Source: Nectonema munidae (taxonomy: Eukaryota; Nematomorpha; Nectonematoida; Nectonematidae). Taken from it: a stretch of DNA of 64,000 bases. Position numbers and translations under genes: made by a program. Where the stretch lies: contig JAUIRK010000960.1 of assembly GCA_030549495.1 (NCBI GenBank), positions 649,501 through 713,500 of the forward strand. Reading direction: 5' to 3'. This document shows, one piece after another, positions 63,421-64,000 of this stretch (the stretch's first letter is position 1; each line of letters starts with the position of its first letter). The notes beneath the pieces were generated by a model. It was given only the letters and a program-made list of their open reading frames with translations. It was not told the origin of the DNA and made no database searches.

Positions 63421-64000
63421 TATATGGTTTGTTTTTTTATAGTTGACGCAGCTTGTAGACCTGTAGGTCCGAAAGCTGGCAATTATGCTTAAAAGTGTTA
63501 AAAGGGTTGAAACATAAGGGTAACGCCGTTGTCACATTAAAAGTGTAAAAAGTGTAAAGAAAGTAAAGAATTTAAGAAAAGGAAAGATAGAGGTAGAAAC
63601 ATAAGAATGTAAAGAAGGGACATGCATAGGTGAGAAGCGAAAGTGACTAACTAAGGTTGATTATACGTCAAAATTAGTTCTATAGAGTTAAGTAATGATG
63701 CAAATCGAGTTATCATATGGAGTCTATTACAAATTTCTGATAGTGAAGTTAAAGGGAAATCACCATTTTTAATGAGAGAGACATTGAATCGGTCTGTTAA
63801 AATAGAAGTTGTTGAACAAAGAAACAAAAGGTGTTCGGGGATTTCTAAGGCTATGCAAAAGCGGCATATAGCATCTTCGGATTTACCTATTAGGTGCAGA
63901 AACTTTTTGCATCTGTAATTACCACAAAGCCATCGTAATACTACTGGGGGAATTGCAATGACTTTGTGTTTTTTCAACTTATGCTTAAAGCTTATAAAAT
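63421..64000 (-). mobile_element. 3' end of a second LINE, cut by the window edge
   Basis: On the minus strand the open frame 63977-63651 encodes a C-terminal segment with a Cys/His motif: CRFCIALEIPEHLLFLC, preceded by GNYRCKKFLHLIGKSEDAI. This matches the end of many I/Jockey/R1-like ORF2 proteins, where CxxC...H...C follows the reverse transcriptase or RNase H. The stretch 63421-63650 would be its 3' untranslated region. The frame reaches nearly to the window end, so the upstream part lies beyond 64000. No break is seen in the visible part. Confidence 0.65.

Overview
This is an AT-rich piece of an animal genome, most likely an invertebrate. Three things point to a eukaryote: spliced genes with short GT-AG introns, metazoan transposon families (Tigger/pogo, zf-MYM-type hAT, piggyBac, mariner, a Jockey/CR1-like LINE, a Gypsy relic, a tRNA-derived SINE), and a 22-kb satellite array. 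The sequence alone does not name the species; an arthropod or a cnidarian would both fit. I see no ordinary host gene. Almost everything is repeat or mobile element.

Layout. (1) A multi-kb repeat unit recurs in diverged copies: U1 about 44-5165, U2 from 17851, U3 about 22110-45475 (carrying the large array), U4 about 45476-59040, and U5 pieces from about 59500. Later elements sit inside these copies and can be dated against each other by filled and empty sites. (2) U1 carries a Tigger element (1085-3095) and a piggyBac left end (5166-5417) cut by a hAT element (5418 to about 9123). (3) 9124-17850 is a composite element with long non-coding arms around one 12-exon gene (12587-16299). (4) 17851-22109 is a partial unit with a SINE and a mariner derivative. 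(5) 22110-44330 is a satellite array of about 150-bp monomers, with a six-monomer higher-order repeat of about 895 bp and two copies of one MITE. (6) 44330-59040 holds the next unit, carrying a LINE fragment, an unclassified 1.9-kb insertion, a pogo element, a piggyBac element, a SINE and a second mariner derivative. (7) 59041-64000 holds degenerate 110-130-bp repeats, a broken Gypsy-type LTR element, and the 3' end of another LINE running off the window.

The item I find most interesting is the gene at 12587-16299. With canonical GT-AG junctions its 12 exons total 3081 nt, which is exactly 1026 codons plus a stop, with no interruption. It encodes two C2H2 fingers, then a tyrosine-recombinase-like domain with the full R...H-x-x-R...H...Y set, then a long acidic repeat tail and a basic C-terminus. 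It looks like a Crypton-type element that is intact, unlike every other transposase gene here. The gene cassette is flanked by near-identical 59-bp direct repeats (11961-12019 and 16356-16414), and a 13-mer, GTCAGTTATTTAC, recurs upstream of the gene and forms a perfect palindrome at the element's right end. These could be recombination or binding sites; that is inference.

Limits: all alignments were made by eye. Family names rest on recognised protein motifs, terminal repeats and target-site duplications, not on database searches.
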